Origin: Tillus elongatus
Lineage: Eukaryota; Arthropoda; Insecta; Coleoptera; Cleridae
DNA: 64,000 bases
Reading direction: 5' to 3'
NCBI GenBank assembly: GCA_964006375.1
Contig: OZ023265.1
Span: forward strand, 11,545,295-11,609,294
Positions 1 to 21,760 of this stretch are shown here, in pieces. Every line of letters starts with the position of its first letter. Position 1 is the stretch's first letter. Under the pieces are notes generated by a model, which made no database searches, had not been told where the DNA came from, and saw only the letters and a list, made by a program, of their open reading frames with translations. Made by a program: the position numbers and the translations under genes.

Positions 1-782
1 TGTTTTTGCCATAATAGGAACTAATCTTTGTTTTGTTTTTTTCACTCAAAACACAAAAATTTCACTTATTAATCTAAAACTCCGTGTGTATTGCACTTTA
101 ATTCATTAAAATCACACAGATAACTCAAAGTTTACTTTTTAATAAAAACAACAGCTTAATTTGATAGAAATCATTCACGTTAACTTAATAGGTATTAAGG
201 TTAAGTGAAGCATCCCACACGAATATTCTTAAACTTTCCACTGGCACCGATTAGTTTCTAATTTCACCAAAGAACCGAATACAATAATAACTCGACAACT
301 AATGAAATTGATGGAAGAAACCGCCAACCGCCAGTAATCATTATATGATGTAAACAATAATCGAACTATTCGAATTCGAACGGACCGCGCACGGAACCGA
401 ACGATCGTACCTTACCTGACGTCGTCTATCTACTTATCTTTTATCTAGTGGCTACTGTGTAACCTGTAACAACACCTCCTTATTTAGAAGGTGTTGCCTG
501 TAACTGAAACCACAGCATATTATGCTGTGCTGGAACTGTTTTCAGTTTTGGTTTTCATTATATGCTAAAAATGGTTTATTCACTAGCTACTGTTTATCTA
601 TTTGCTTTTTAGTTTTTGGCACATGTCAGAATGTCAGTTTAATGGACTAGAAGTTAAATCGTATGCAACCAACAGAGCATATACGAGAACAAGTCAAAAT
701 GTTTCTAACAAGTGCTTATTCCATCCAAAGTACTTATGGAATGTAGAAAGCAATATAGTACAGGCAATAGAGAATTTGTTTC
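1..782. other. AT-rich intergenic stretch, no gene recognised
   Basis: No convincing coding frame is present. Short hairpins occur near 470-496 and 512-530 (the latter around CACAGCATATTATGCTGTG). On the minus strand a CAG/GTAAG donor-like site lies at about 416 beside a locally GC-richer patch at 380-430. That patch could be a non-coding first exon of a gene running off the left edge, but nothing else supports it. Confidence 0.4.
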
Positions 783-786
783 TGCA

Positions 787-2328
<1,542 letters not shown>

Positions 2329-2680
2329 TGCATTATGGACAAGAGTAACGGGCTCCTCTATTGCCTGTACTAATAATTATAAAGTCTATCAAATGATATC
2401 CTTTCTTTGGTTGCTGTCTATAACAGGTGTCACTGATTTGTAAATTTTGTTAACTTTTCTTTTAATTATTACCGAATGTTTTGTTAACACACAAATATAT
2501 ATTAACAGAGTGTTCCTCATAGAAGGTACCACATATCTAGTGGACTAACATGGTTACCAGATGGAGTAAAGTTTCAGGCAAGAGAAGCACTTAAAAAAAA
2601 TTGAGAAATCGCAAGGAACGGATAAATTTGAAATTTATAGATAGTAAAATTTTAAATTAGAATATTTTTTAAAAAATTCT

Positions 2681-2991
2681 GGACGCAGCAAGTGCGTTAT
2701 GGTAGTGAATTTTCATAAAAATGTTTTTAATAACAAATATGTGTGTTTTTTTTTTAAGAAAGCAGGCATCAAATTTGGTTACCAGTATAACCTATATAGT
2801 AAAAACAATGTGCCTTGTTTCATCAAAATAGCTTTATTGTGTGAAAATGTACCAAAATTTCCAAAAGTAAACTTAAAGTGTTCCCGAAAAAACACGTTTC
2901 TTGGTCAACCTTATAGGTTAATAGCAAATTGAGCTGTTCAAATATGAAACATTTGATTAAAATACGCTACCATAACGCACTTGCTGCGTCC
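2681..2991. mobile_element. Short MITE with 25-bp terminal inverted repeats
   Basis: The 311-bp element starts with GGACGCAGCAAGTGCGTTAT at 2681 and ends with the exact reverse complement at 2991. The TIRs extend over about 25 bp (2681-2705 and 2967-2991). The same terminal sequence ends the larger elements at 8589 and 42977 and, diverged, the pair 7844/8450, so it marks one mobile family. The interior has no protein-coding frame of note. The superfamily cannot be assigned from the TIR alone. Confidence 0.75.
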
Positions 2992-3289
2992 AGAATTTCT
3001 TTTCTTACAAACATGCATTATATTTCGATGGAAAATGCAATAACATAAGGCGTTAAAAAAATATGGATATTTGTATTACCAACGACTTATGGGCCAAGCT
3101 GTGATTGTAGAAATATTATTTTAAGATGTAGCTCAAGACACCCTATAATAAATATATACAAAATTTTCTCATATCTTATATAATAACAGATATATTGAGC
3201 TTTATTGATTTTTTACGAAAATTCGACAAAAATTATATACCATTAAACGATAAACTCTATAGCTAAGACTACTGCCAAGCATCAGAGAC

Positions 3290-3778
3290 AGGGTCTATTT
3301 GAAATGAATTTTCCGGGAATATTTTAGTAAAATGAAGGACAATGACGATTGAAACTAAGACTCCAGGGTTTGTAAAACATCCTTCTTGATACATTTTATT
3401 TCTATAGCCCCTATTAGATTCAAGTTCTTTGCCTAAATGTTGCCAATTTTGACATTTTAAATCGCCACTTTGACGTTTTGAGGAAAACCCCAATTTATTT
3501 TTCTTTAAATGCCTATAACTTTTTTGTCTTTTGACCTACATAGCTAAATTGATGGTGGGTGACTCACCTATAAGGATGTAAATCTGCATGCCAAATTTGG
3601 TTGCCCTTACTTTGTTAATTCCGGAGATATAAATTTTTTTCGAAAGAAAACACAAAATTTTCCGGGAAAACCTGGGCAGATTTTCCTGGCTAACGAACTC
3701 ATCCAATCCATTTGCAAAAGGAATTTTTTCACCAAATTTAATCAAAATCGGCTAATTATTTTTTGAGTTATCGGTGTG

Positions 3779-3870
<92 letters not shown>

Positions 3871-3874
3871 GTAA

Positions 3875-3966
<92 letters not shown>

Positions 3967-4103
3967 CATATAAAAATTGAAACTGACCCCGGATATGTTT
4001 TCTGGAGGGCCTAATTAGCGCTCATTTGAAGAAATGTTTTTAAAATTCAAAAGTCGGGATCTCCTCATTAGTGAATTTTTTTTAAGAAAATTCACTAAAA
4101 TCA
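3290..4103 (-). repeat. Family A repeat with internal (TA)n, copy 2
   Basis: Minus-oriented copy of the family seen at 1171-1890, with the same order of blocks reversed. The (TA)n tract spans 3782-3964 and is split by a short AATGTAAATATAAA interruption. The 4069-4100 end carries the AGTGAATTTT / AAAATTCACT hairpin. The block at 3530-3745 is one diverged 141-bp unit. Apparent ORFs here are not genes. Confidence 0.75.
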
Positions 4104-4313
4104 AAACAAGAAACGTTAATTTGTAGTGGAAAACGAACAGAAAACCGCTTTAAAACATTTCCTGCTTGTTAGTCCTAGCAAAAGCATTCATTTGCTGGTA
4201 ATAGTGCATATTATAAGGACCAGCCTGATTGTCGAAATTTTTTCAGAAGCAGGCTTAAAACCACTCCAATATGCATAAGCAAAAAGAAAAATGTTGTGGA
4301 ACCAATCCATCAA

Positions 4314-4561
4314 CGACAATCGTTTCCCTAACCAGGTTAACGCAATCAGATGATGAAAAATTCTATAATTCTTCATCATCTGATGACACTATTTTGGTTA
4401 GGGAAACGATAGGATGAACAATTCTAAACTTTTTCATCCTCTGATGACGCTAACTTATTTACTGAAAAGATCGTAAGTTTTTTTTGATATGTTGCGGTTA
4501 TTTGGGTTCTCCAAGTGTACTTATCAGTGCTCATCACATGCTCCAATCTTCGCTTAGTTCC
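4314..4561. repeat. Degenerate foldback repeat with three hammerhead-like cores
   Basis: Three related segments occur: one on the minus strand (4314-4354) and two on the plus strand (4373-4416, 4435-4477). Each reads roughly CTGATGA, one extra base, a stem-loop, then GAAA (GAAAACG or GAAAAGATCGTA variants). They are followed by TGGGTTCTCCAAGTGTACTTATCAGTGCTCATCACA-like DNA at 4510-4545 that is shared with 6361-6380, 6558-6574 and 20724-20760. The unit resembles the hammerhead-bearing terminal repeats described for Penelope-like retroelements. All three cores here are mutated. Confidence 0.5.
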
Positions 4562-4688
4562 TTTGAAGTTAGTTTCTAACTTCAAAGTAACTTTCTCGTA
4601 TAATCAGATTTTATTATTCGTGACGTATTAAACTATCATAATATGTTACGTAATTGCGCTGTTGTCATGATTACAGAGACAAAACATA

Positions 4689-4817
4689 GGGCTAGTTCAC
4701 CAGGAACCAGTGCTGCCAGCAGCTGCACTGTTATGTCAAAAAATGTTGACTTTTGTCAACATTTTTTGACATAACAATGCAGCTGACGGCAGCGGTCGGC
4801 GACTGGTGAACTCGCCC
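4689..4817. repeat. Palindromic foldback MITE, family E copy 1
   Basis: A near-perfect palindrome: the left arm begins GGGCTAGTTCACCAG and the right arm ends CTGGTGAACTCGCCC. The centre is GTCAAAAAATGTTGAC facing its reverse complement. It is too small to code. The core stretch TTTTTTGACATAACAATGCA recurs with minor changes in the neighbouring palindrome at 4983-5096, so the two are family members. Confidence 0.7.
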
Positions 4818-4982
4818 AATGTGAAACCTACACAAAATATAGAAAATTTTCCCTCTAACCTGAACTCTTTTCCAAACTTAATAGACTTTTAAATTCCTAA
4901 TTTAGTACTTTCATATAAATAATGAATTATAAAATATTGTCTACGTTTGACTTGCTGAATGCGACGTCACATTAATAAGACT

Positions 4983-5096
4983 ATGGCCGAGTGCATTAGG
5001 CGCCAGTAGCTGCCAACAGTTGACTTGTTGTGTCAACATTTTTTGACATAACAATTCAACTGTTGGCAGCTGTTGGCGTCTGGTGATTACGGCCAT
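4983..5096. repeat. Palindromic foldback MITE, family E copy 2
   Basis: A palindrome with ends ATGGCCG...CGGCCAT and arms containing GCTGCCAACAGTTGA and its reverse complement. It shares its central TGTCAACATTTTTTGACATA block with copy 1, 166 bp upstream. It has no coding capacity. Confidence 0.7.
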
Positions 5097-5218
5097 TGTA
5101 CATATAATTTTTAAGACTCAACCGCCAACTCTCAATGCTCTCAATTGGTCAGAGTAGTAGTAATATTTATCCATGTGAATTATACTTTGGATTATGTAAT
5201 AAATAAACTATAAACTTA

Positions 5219-5539
5219 TATGTGTTTTTGTTTCCTTAACGTCGGTCTATTTCCGCGACTATGGCCAATCACCGACGCCAGGGAGCAGTTTCACCTCACT
5301 ATCCTGGGAATTTTGCCGAACTTCTGCCTTTCTGTAAGGAGGGTAGGGATCTTTAACGTGCCCAACAGCGCATGGACACGGGACCGACGGCTTTACGCCC
5401 CCTCCGAAGGGCGGAACGTGCAGACATTCAACTTGCTCAAATACAATGCCAGAACCTCGGTTGATGTTAATGTTACAGTTTGTAGTGAAAAAGTGAAAGG
5501 AGTACGCTGGGATCGAACCCAGTACCCTTCGGTAAACTT
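5219..5539 (-). repeat. tRNA-derived SINE with a MetaSINE-like core, copy 1
   Basis: Read on the minus strand, it starts with a tRNA 3'-half-like segment around CTGGGTTCGATCCCAG (a good Pol III B box, near 5510-5525). Next comes a conserved core with CGTTCCGCCCTTCGGAGGG and CACGTTAAAGATCCC, then a tail ending in an A/C-rich run. A box-like sequence is not visible, so the copy is probably 5'-truncated. The core resembles, from memory, the conserved central domain of the MetaSINE superfamily. A second copy lies at 22999-23262 in the opposite orientation. Confidence 0.7.
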
Positions 5540-6102
5540 ATATGTAGTTAGGTTTATATTAATCACATTTATTTACTAAATTTAAATTAACTTGGGCACA
5601 TAAGTTAAGCCGCAAATTAAAAATATAAACAATATTTTCAAGACGTTGAAAAATGATTTCACTATAGTGTAAAACCGCATCACAAAATAAAGAGCAGTCT
5701 CATATTCTATATTTAACAATATTAACTTTCTCATCATACAAAATGTTTAATCTCGTAACAACATAAAAAATATTATTTTGTAAAATACTCTTTATATGAG
5801 CCATACAGTCAGTACGATATCTTTTGAGATACAAGAAGATTCCAGCTGCACTTTCTTGGAATTAACCGCACTCGACACCCGAATTTGAACAAAAGTGTCG
5901 TTGTGACGTTCACCATAGCGGTGCATACCATAACAAAAATAACGCGGAAAATTCCAAAAACACCCCCTACTGCGGTAAATTGTTACAGTAGGTCCGATAA
6001 TTAACTTTATTGGCTTATCCTTTTCTTGGTATTCTACATCAACAAATATCGTATGGACTGTATTATGTATAAAGGCACTAAAGACTATAGAAATGGGTTA
6101 TA
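5540..6102. other. AT-rich intergenic, nothing recognised
   Basis: No coding frame, RNA gene or clear repeat was recognised in this interval. Confidence 0.4.
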
Positions 6103-6163
6103 ACTGCGGTGCTATCGGGGCGGCAAGGCCGCGGACGAGCCCTGAGGGAACACAAAAAAAAGA
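6103..6163 (+). repeat. 3'-terminal scrap of the LINE family whose tails lie at 9977, 35478 and 35905
   Basis: TGCGGTGCTATCGGGGCGGC through GAGCCCTGAGG followed by an A-rich tail matches the 3' end of the copies ending at about 10207, 35702 and 36362. It is a severely 5'-truncated LINE insertion. Confidence 0.7.
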
Positions 6164-6368
6164 AGGGTTATAACTAAATTTTAAAAGAACAAGCCAAAAC
6201 ATACATTGATTGCAGGATGGGAATAAAATTTTACTTTTAGTTTGTTTTAGAATATGCGCAGCTCTGTTACGAAAAGATTAATAAGCCATCAGAGCAGAAA
6301 TTATTAAATTAATGGTTTAATTAATATAATAACAGTATGTGAAAACTGGAACCTGTGATGAGCACTAA

Positions 6369-6574
6369 TAAGTACACTTGGAGAACACCCAAATCACCAC
6401 AACACATATTTCAGAGACCTTACGATCGTTTCGTTGACCAAGTCAACATCTTCAGAGGAAGAAAAATTCTGTAGAATTTTTCTTCCTCTGAAGATGTTGA
6501 CTTGGTCAACGAAACGATCGTAAGGTCTCTGAAATATGTGTTGTGGTGATTTGAGTGTTCTCCAAGTGTACTTA
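6369..6574. repeat. Near-perfect 206-bp palindrome carrying two hammerhead-like cores
   Basis: Arms of about 100 bp are almost exactly complementary around 6471. The right arm on the plus strand holds, at 6485-6525: CCT; CTGAAGA; one T; a stem-loop GTTGAC-TTG-GTCAAC; GAAA; C-GATC-G; TA; AGG. That is the order of a minimal type I hammerhead: stem I, core, stem II, GAAA, tiny stem III, UH cleavage site, stem I. One nucleotide is extra before stem II. The left arm gives the same on the minus strand (6418-6458). It lies 226 bp upstream of the PAXBP1 start codon. Ribozyme activity is inference only. Confidence 0.6.
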
Positions 6575-6799
6575 ATAATAACAGCTATATTGGCGACATC
6601 TTTTTATTGTACTTGGTGGTATTAACTGTCACTGTTGACATTTGTCACCAACATAGAAAAATCTCTATGGTCGGAAACGTCAAAACAATTTCTTATTAAC
6701 CACACTTTTTGAGTTTAACGTTTGATCGTTCGTTAAAGAGTAGTTTATTGCAGTTGTCAGCTGTTGCCAATTTCCAAACGTATTTTGTACGATAGTACG

Positions 6800-16382
<9,583 letters not shown>

Positions 16383-16408
16383 AAACGAACTTACAATATA
16401 TAAAACAG

Positions 16409-16414
16409 AATAAA
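16409..16414 (+). promoter_or_regulatory. Candidate poly(A) signal of the PAXBP1 homologue
   Basis: AATAAA lies 26 bp after the stop codon at 16380-16382. It would give a very short 3'UTR, so a later site could also be used. Confidence 0.4.
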
Positions 16415-16651
16415 GTTGAATAACAGCACAAAGAACATGTTTCTGCCTGTAGGTAGCTACGAAACATTTACGGATTAATATTTATTTAATATTTGTTATA
16501 AGTTTATAGAAATTTCTTAATTAAAATGTGAACTGCTTGGTGCATAAAAACAGTACTACAAGGCATATACATAAAGTAAGGGCCAAGTGGTCATTAAAAA
16601 AAGGAACTCACAAGAAAGGGTATTTATTGACAGTTTTAGTTTACAATATAC

Positions 16652-17076
16652 TGTTACGTTCCACGGGGTTCTGGATTTGTTGACTAACAAAACATAGCTT
16701 TTCAAACTACTAATTTATTATAAGCAACTGTTTTCCAACACCAGTATCAACTAAAATATATCTCTATTATTAAATGTCCATAGAACTATATTCCACTATT
16801 ATTCGCCTTCTATGATCGCTTCTTATGCACCAACACTTACTGCTGACTCTATGATCACTTACTCTGTACCACACTAATTCAACGCTGAACTAACCTATTC
16901 TGCACACCGCTATTCTATTTATACTGTCCATAGAGATTCTAGACGTTCTACACTATTCTACACCTGTCACTTCTGGTCCCTTCTAGAAATATCATTCTAG
17001 AATGTTCGCTGTTACCAACACACTACCATAGAAGTAACAAAGTTCCTAAACTTAATTCTCATAGACAAATGTGACA
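16652..17076 (-). mobile_element. Solo LTR, family G copy 1
   Basis: On the minus strand it begins TGTCACATTTGTCTATG and ends GGAACGTAACA, the TGT...ACA pattern of an LTR. Flanks are ATAT and GTAT, a plausible 4-bp target duplication with one change. It aligns over its whole length with the plus-strand LTR at 22504-22941, which retains a clear TATA box and AATAAA. No internal retroelement coding region is adjacent, hence solo. Confidence 0.7.
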
Positions 17077-17209
17077 ATATCTAGTTTACTTTTCCACATA
17101 ATTGCCATTTAGTTCTAAGCGCTTTTCGTAATACTGCACCGGTTTCTTTTGCCTGGGAATTGAACCATAACGACAGTCTTGAGTTCCTTGTCATTCTCAA
17201 ACTGTTTTC

Positions 17210-17700
17210 CACCAAGCTACCATTTCAAATGCAAGGAGAGGAAATAGTCACTAGGTTGCCATGTCAGTGTGGAACCAGGTAGTATGTTGTCACGACAGCT
17301 CCAAATAACCCAAAATGTTATATAATAGAGACTGTGTACAACCACCTAACAATTTTGTAAATTGTAAGCCCTGGCCCATTTCTTCCCTCATATAGGGACA
17401 ATGTATGTAAGGTTAGATGTATTCTCACCATAATGAGAACCGCAGACCGGTTTCGTTCTAATTAGAGCTTATCAGTACAGTATACTAATTACAGCGAGAA
17501 CACAGAACACACCTATAAAGGAATGTTAGCCAGCCTTCTGGAACATTATGAGATGTATGAAGGGGTCGCCATCTCGATGTACACAGTCTCTATCCAGATA
17601 ACACATTTTGTGTTATTTGGAGCTATCGTGACAAAAAACTACCTGGTTCTGCACCGAAATGGTGGCCCTTTTGTATATCTCACAATGTTCTAAATAAAAT
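17210..17700. repeat. Foldback repeat, family F
   Basis: The left arm at about 17255-17340 (ACCAGGTAGTATGTTGTCACGA, AGAGACTGTGTACA) is the reverse complement of the right arm at about 17570-17690 (TGTACACAGTCTCTATC, GAGCTATCGTGACA, CTACCTGGTTCTGCACCGAAATGG). The middle again contains a GTCGCCATCTCGATG block related to both arms. A single diverged arm is also present at 12700-12895. No coding frame. Confidence 0.6.
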
Positions 17701-18773
17701 AGCTTACCGTTTCTATCGACAATCAGATATTGACATGTATTTTCCTTCAGAAATTGTCACCGTCCTGATAAAAGTTAGTAATTGTTTGTCCTGAGAAGGG
17801 ATGACCGTTCAAGAGATATTAAGGTAAAGGACCTATAATAGACCGAGAGTATTTATTTGGTTGTTATTCGCAAGTGATATCTCACGATTGACCTCAAGTG
17901 GATCCAAATCCGGACAATAGTGAGGTCACCATCACCTACTAAACCCTAACCTAAATGTACCTATCTTTCAGATTTATTATTTACAAGATAAATAACACTT
18001 TGTAAGGTTAGAAGATGTTAAGATAATTAAATACTTACTCGTATTTTAAGTTGTTCTGACCAAAGTCCTAGATTTATGAGATATTCAAGTCGGAACACGT
18101 TACTGGGATGCTAAATTAAGTAAAATTTATCAGTATCTAGTTAATCGATATAAAGAATTCCCACTTATGTCGCCAACAAAATTACGAAGTTTCAGGGAGG
18201 GATTGTTGTTCAATTAAACAGATATTAAGAAATGAAAAATGGGTATTATGTTACAAGAAATAAAGCAAATTTTTACATGTTTACACGAAAGAAATCAAAT
18301 GTTGCTCATTACAAATATGAAAATAAAGATCATCTGTTAAATTAATTGTTTCTCTGTCAAAACTACTGATGCTCTCAAAATTTTAACAAGTTTAGGTGGA
18401 ATTCCTAGATATTGTCCTGACCAGGTTGGTTTTATTCTTTAAAGAAAATTGCCCAAGAGAAGCTCAGACAATTTCAAAGTCAAATTGCTGTTTACTAATT
18501 ATAAATAAAAAATTTGACACACTTGAAGGAGTTCATTAACAAAACATTGATTAATCTTAAATTACACAGTGAAAGTTCTGAATTTATATTACTGGCAAGA
18601 TAATGAAAAAGAGATACAAATACAGTTATTTTCAAGCAACAATCTCACTGATAAAAGTTATATTTAATTTCGCTGGATCAAAGTTAATATTGCAAATTGG
18701 TTGAAAATTTGGATGCCGTATGAAAGTTTGAAAATCACATTCAGATAAAAAGACTCAAAATGACTCGCCAAGG
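17701..18773. other. AT-rich intergenic, nothing recognised
   Basis: No convincing exon, RNA gene or repeat shared with the rest of the window. Confidence 0.4.
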
Positions 18774-18828
18774 TTGGGTTATATGTTGGGCTTCAAAGGT
18801 ATCTTCCAGTTCACCTGTTGCTTGCTTA

Positions 18829-18977
18829 CAGATGTCACACAGGTGGATGTCGACTATCAGGGCCCAACACAGGATCTTAATTTCTCCCCAGAGAGAATTC
18901 AAAAAGTGGCAGAGAAGCTTCTCTTAGGTGTTGACCAGACAAACTCTCACATACCATTGGATTGCAAAAAGAGATAG
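18829..18977 (+). CDS. Possible exon or gene fragment, unidentified
   Basis: A GC-richer island with a pyrimidine-AG acceptor-like site (CTTGCTTACAG, ending at about 18830) opens into a frame ending ...HIPLDCKKR and a TAG. The TAG is immediately followed by GTAAAC, a donor-like sequence. Codon use is less AT-biased than the surroundings. I do not recognise the peptide (it contains DYQGPTQDLNFSPERIQ). It could be an exon read in this or another frame, a decayed gene piece or chance. Confidence 0.2.
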
Positions 18978-20706
18978 GTAAACCCGTAGTTTTAACCTAC
19001 AGCTGTTGAAATGACGTCGTCTGCAGGAAATTTAACTGTGACTTTTATGGCCAAAAATTAATCTGAAGGTATGCGAAATTTACTGACGTTGAAAGCTAAT
19101 TTGCTTTAGAGATCGGAAAACTTTAGATATGCACTTGAGATTGCATTAGAAATTTCACTGTGCCAAAAGAACAAAGGTTCACTGTTTAACTTACATTTTC
19201 TTTAAAGCAGATTATTAATTTCTACAAAAATCTAGATCAAAACACTTATAGCACCCACTGATAACTATATTAAGCGATATTAACGGTAAAAGATAAGGTT
19301 TTATACCCCTTTTGGGTTATAAAGAGCCTCAACAATTTCAGCGATGTTAACTGTGCGCTTGCCCAGGACCGACTCTCCGTGTGCAGGCATTGAACGCGCC
19401 TTACTTGCTGGTTTCGCGCGTTTTTCTTAACGGTCGTTCGTGATCCCTTTCTAGCTTCATGTGTTCGTAGGAGATAGAGCGAAAGATCTACTTTTGAATG
19501 CGGGGACTCCGCGACCTACGCCCTGGGTTCGCGTTCCTTGTGAGAGAGACAGATAGTATCGAACTCCCCTCGATACTACAATGGACTCGGTCCGTTCTCT
19601 TTGAACTTCCCTTAATACAACATGGACGCGTCCGTTTTCCAACGATCTTTTCTCTGACATCACCATGACATCATCTTTATCCAGAGGCTTCTGCAATAAT
19701 ACGATGTTTTTCCTCAATAAAAATATTCTGTCTTTTGATATTTGAATTTTAACGTACATAAAAGGAACGCAGTTGTTACTATGATCATAGATATTAGCGA
19801 ATTTTCAACAAATAATTTTGTGAGAAAAACTTGAATTGCTTTTTAGAAACAAAGTTAGCTGCCATTAATTAGGCTCCTTGGGGGTTCTCTTTAGGTCTTC
19901 AACATAGTAACGTAGGTAAATAAAAAGGCAATCGTTACAAAATATGTATAAAATTGTTACTTATTAAACCGTCACAAATAAAATGAGGATCAAGTGAGAA
20001 AACTGATCATCTAACAAATTTTAAATAATTTACACCACTGGTATCTATTTTCTTAAAAAGTTCATCCATTATGGATATTTTGATTTTTGAATGGATCTCG
20101 TTTTAACACTCTGCTCTGCTGATCAAATTAATGGTCTGTTTGCCACTTTAATGTGAATTGTGAATGACTGGATAGAAGCACCCATGATTTTTCAGGGGTT
20201 AGTCCAAATATTTGTTAGTTGCCATTGTAAATAGAAAGTACAAAATTGTAAATAAATGTCAACATTAATAATTCCGAAAAGAAGAGTAAAGTTGTAACAA
20301 ATAGAATTATTAAACAAACAAAAAAGAAAAAATATAGTGAAATACTCAGTATTTGTAAATATTACACTGTAATTTATGGACTTGTTAAAATAAAAATGTT
20401 TTTAGAACAAGGATATTTTTATTGCTGTCCCCAACCTATATCTGCAAGACATCTGATAAAAAGTAAGTAATAATGATAATAATAATTATTAAGGTACTTT
20501 CGTGGTGTTTTTCTGCTAAACGAGAGCTCCAGGTTCTATTCATTGGCAGGCCTTCAAGAAGAACATTGGTCTGTGCAAAATTTACACTGTGTGATCAAAT
20601 TTGTCAATGGGTGTCAATAAATTATAGGTTGGAAAACCAATTTTGATATTATTAACTCAAATGAAATTCAACAGATTGACAAAAACTGAGGACCTAAAAA
20701 AAATCA
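18978..20706. other. Intergenic; GC-richer unidentified block at about 19330-19700
   Basis: Most of the interval is AT-rich and featureless. The block at 19330-19700 (with CGCGCCTTACTTGC, GGGGACTCCGCGACC, ACATGGACGCGTCCG) differs in composition from its surroundings and looks like a degraded LTR or exon-derived segment, but no motif settles this. Confidence 0.35.
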
Positions 20707-20830
20707 CTAAGTGAAGATTGGAACCTGTGATGAGCACTGATAATCACATTTGGAGAACCCAAATCACCACAACAAAAAAACCCGGCGATCGTTTCACTAA
20801 CCAAGTAAGCGTCATCAGAGAATGAATAAT
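20707..20830 (-). repeat. Hammerhead-like dispersed unit near a Penelope fragment
   Basis: On the minus strand it reads CTCTGATGA, one extra C, a stem-loop GCTTAC-TTG-GTTAGT, GAAAC-GATC-G, then CC (20784-20824). It is followed by the same flank as the palindrome at 6369, TGGTGATTTGGGTTCTCCAA to CAGGTTCCAATCTTCACT (20707-20775). It lies about 330 bp downstream, on the same strand, of a GIY-YIG fragment of a Penelope-like element (21150-21318). That is the expected place for a terminal-repeat ribozyme. Confidence 0.5.
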
Positions 20831-21060
20831 TCTAAATATCCTATATCCACAACTCTATTTATATTCTGCAGGTGGTCAGTCACTCACGATTTAGGGAGGT
20901 TCAACGATACAAACATTAACATATTTCGTTTGTCGGAAATATATGAATTCTTTTATTATCTACGTGCTTTTGCAGGTATTTTTTGTAAAGTAATTTATCA
21001 GTAGACTACCTATAGGCGGTGGAGCCAAATTCATACACTTTCTATTATTACTATATTTAG

Positions 21061-21062
<2 letters not shown>

Positions 21063-21148
<86 letters not shown>
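21063..21148. repeat. (TA)n microsatellite
   Basis: About 43 TA units immediately beside the Penelope endonuclease fragment. Family A flanks are not present. Confidence 0.9.
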
Positions 21149-21149
<1 letters not shown>

Positions 21150-21150
<1 letters not shown>

Positions 21151-21318
21151 TTTTGATGGCGTTTAGCTGTCCTGGTTGTCTAACATTTTTTGTTAATTTT
21201 AGATGCTCCTCATTAACGTGGTGATTATTGTCCCAAATATGTCGGGCAACGGAGGATCTATCTATAGTACGGTATCTTAATTGTGCTAACTGTTCTTTGA
21301 ATCTAATTTCAATAGATA
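21150..21318 (-). pseudogene. Penelope-like element, GIY-YIG endonuclease fragment
   Basis: The minus-strand frame reads ...EIRFKEQLAQLRYRTIDRSS, VARHIWDNNHHVNEEHLKL and RQPGQLNAIKS. This is the C-terminal half of the GIY-YIG endonuclease domain typical of Penelope-like retroelements (conserved R..EH and S.ARH..D..H pattern). The rest of the element is missing. It is a different family from the element at 51241-52746, judging by sequence. Confidence 0.65.
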
Positions 21319-21334
21319 ATTTTGTTTGTCATGG

Positions 21335-21760
21335 GACAAGGGTGGGGGTGGGTTAGGTGCTTCGTTCTTGGGGGTTTTCCTTCCCCTTCTACATGCATAC
21401 AACCACCCTCAATATGTAAACCACAAGAAATTTTTTTTGAGAACAACCCCGAAGAAGATTACTGGACCTGGGAGGCATAGGGGTTCTGTGCGGGATAAAT
21501 GGGATTTTAAGGAGGTATAACTAAAATGGAATAAAAGCAGGTTAAATAGGTCCGGGTAAGCTGTTTTTTTCCCGCATTTTTCGTTTTTTCTTCCCCCCCC
21601 ATCATCGCTATTCACCATTGTTCCGGTAATTTTCTTGGGCGTTGTTTGCAAGAAATTTTTCTTGTGATTTATGCATCCAAGGGGGGTTCTAAGCATGTCT
21701 CTAAAAAATAATTCTAAAAACCCTTCGTGAGCACATCTGCAAATTTACCACGTATTACCC
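21335..21760 (+). repeat. Family C interspersed repeat, copy 2
   Basis: Same block order as 9478-9910 in the same orientation, with internal inverted pairing of 21415-21470 against 21625-21680 (CAAGAAATTTTT facing its complement). Small ORFs on both strands here are mirror images of that palindrome, not genes. Confidence 0.6.

Noticed and set aside
5500..5530. Possible tRNA gene from the GGTTCGATCCC box
   Set aside because: Only a 3'-half tRNA-like segment is present; it is the head of a SINE, with no A box or anticodon arm.
6764..6799. N-terminal extension of the PAXBP1 homologue from a TTG
   Set aside because: The conserved family start MSLFRKPKK has its own ATG at 6800.
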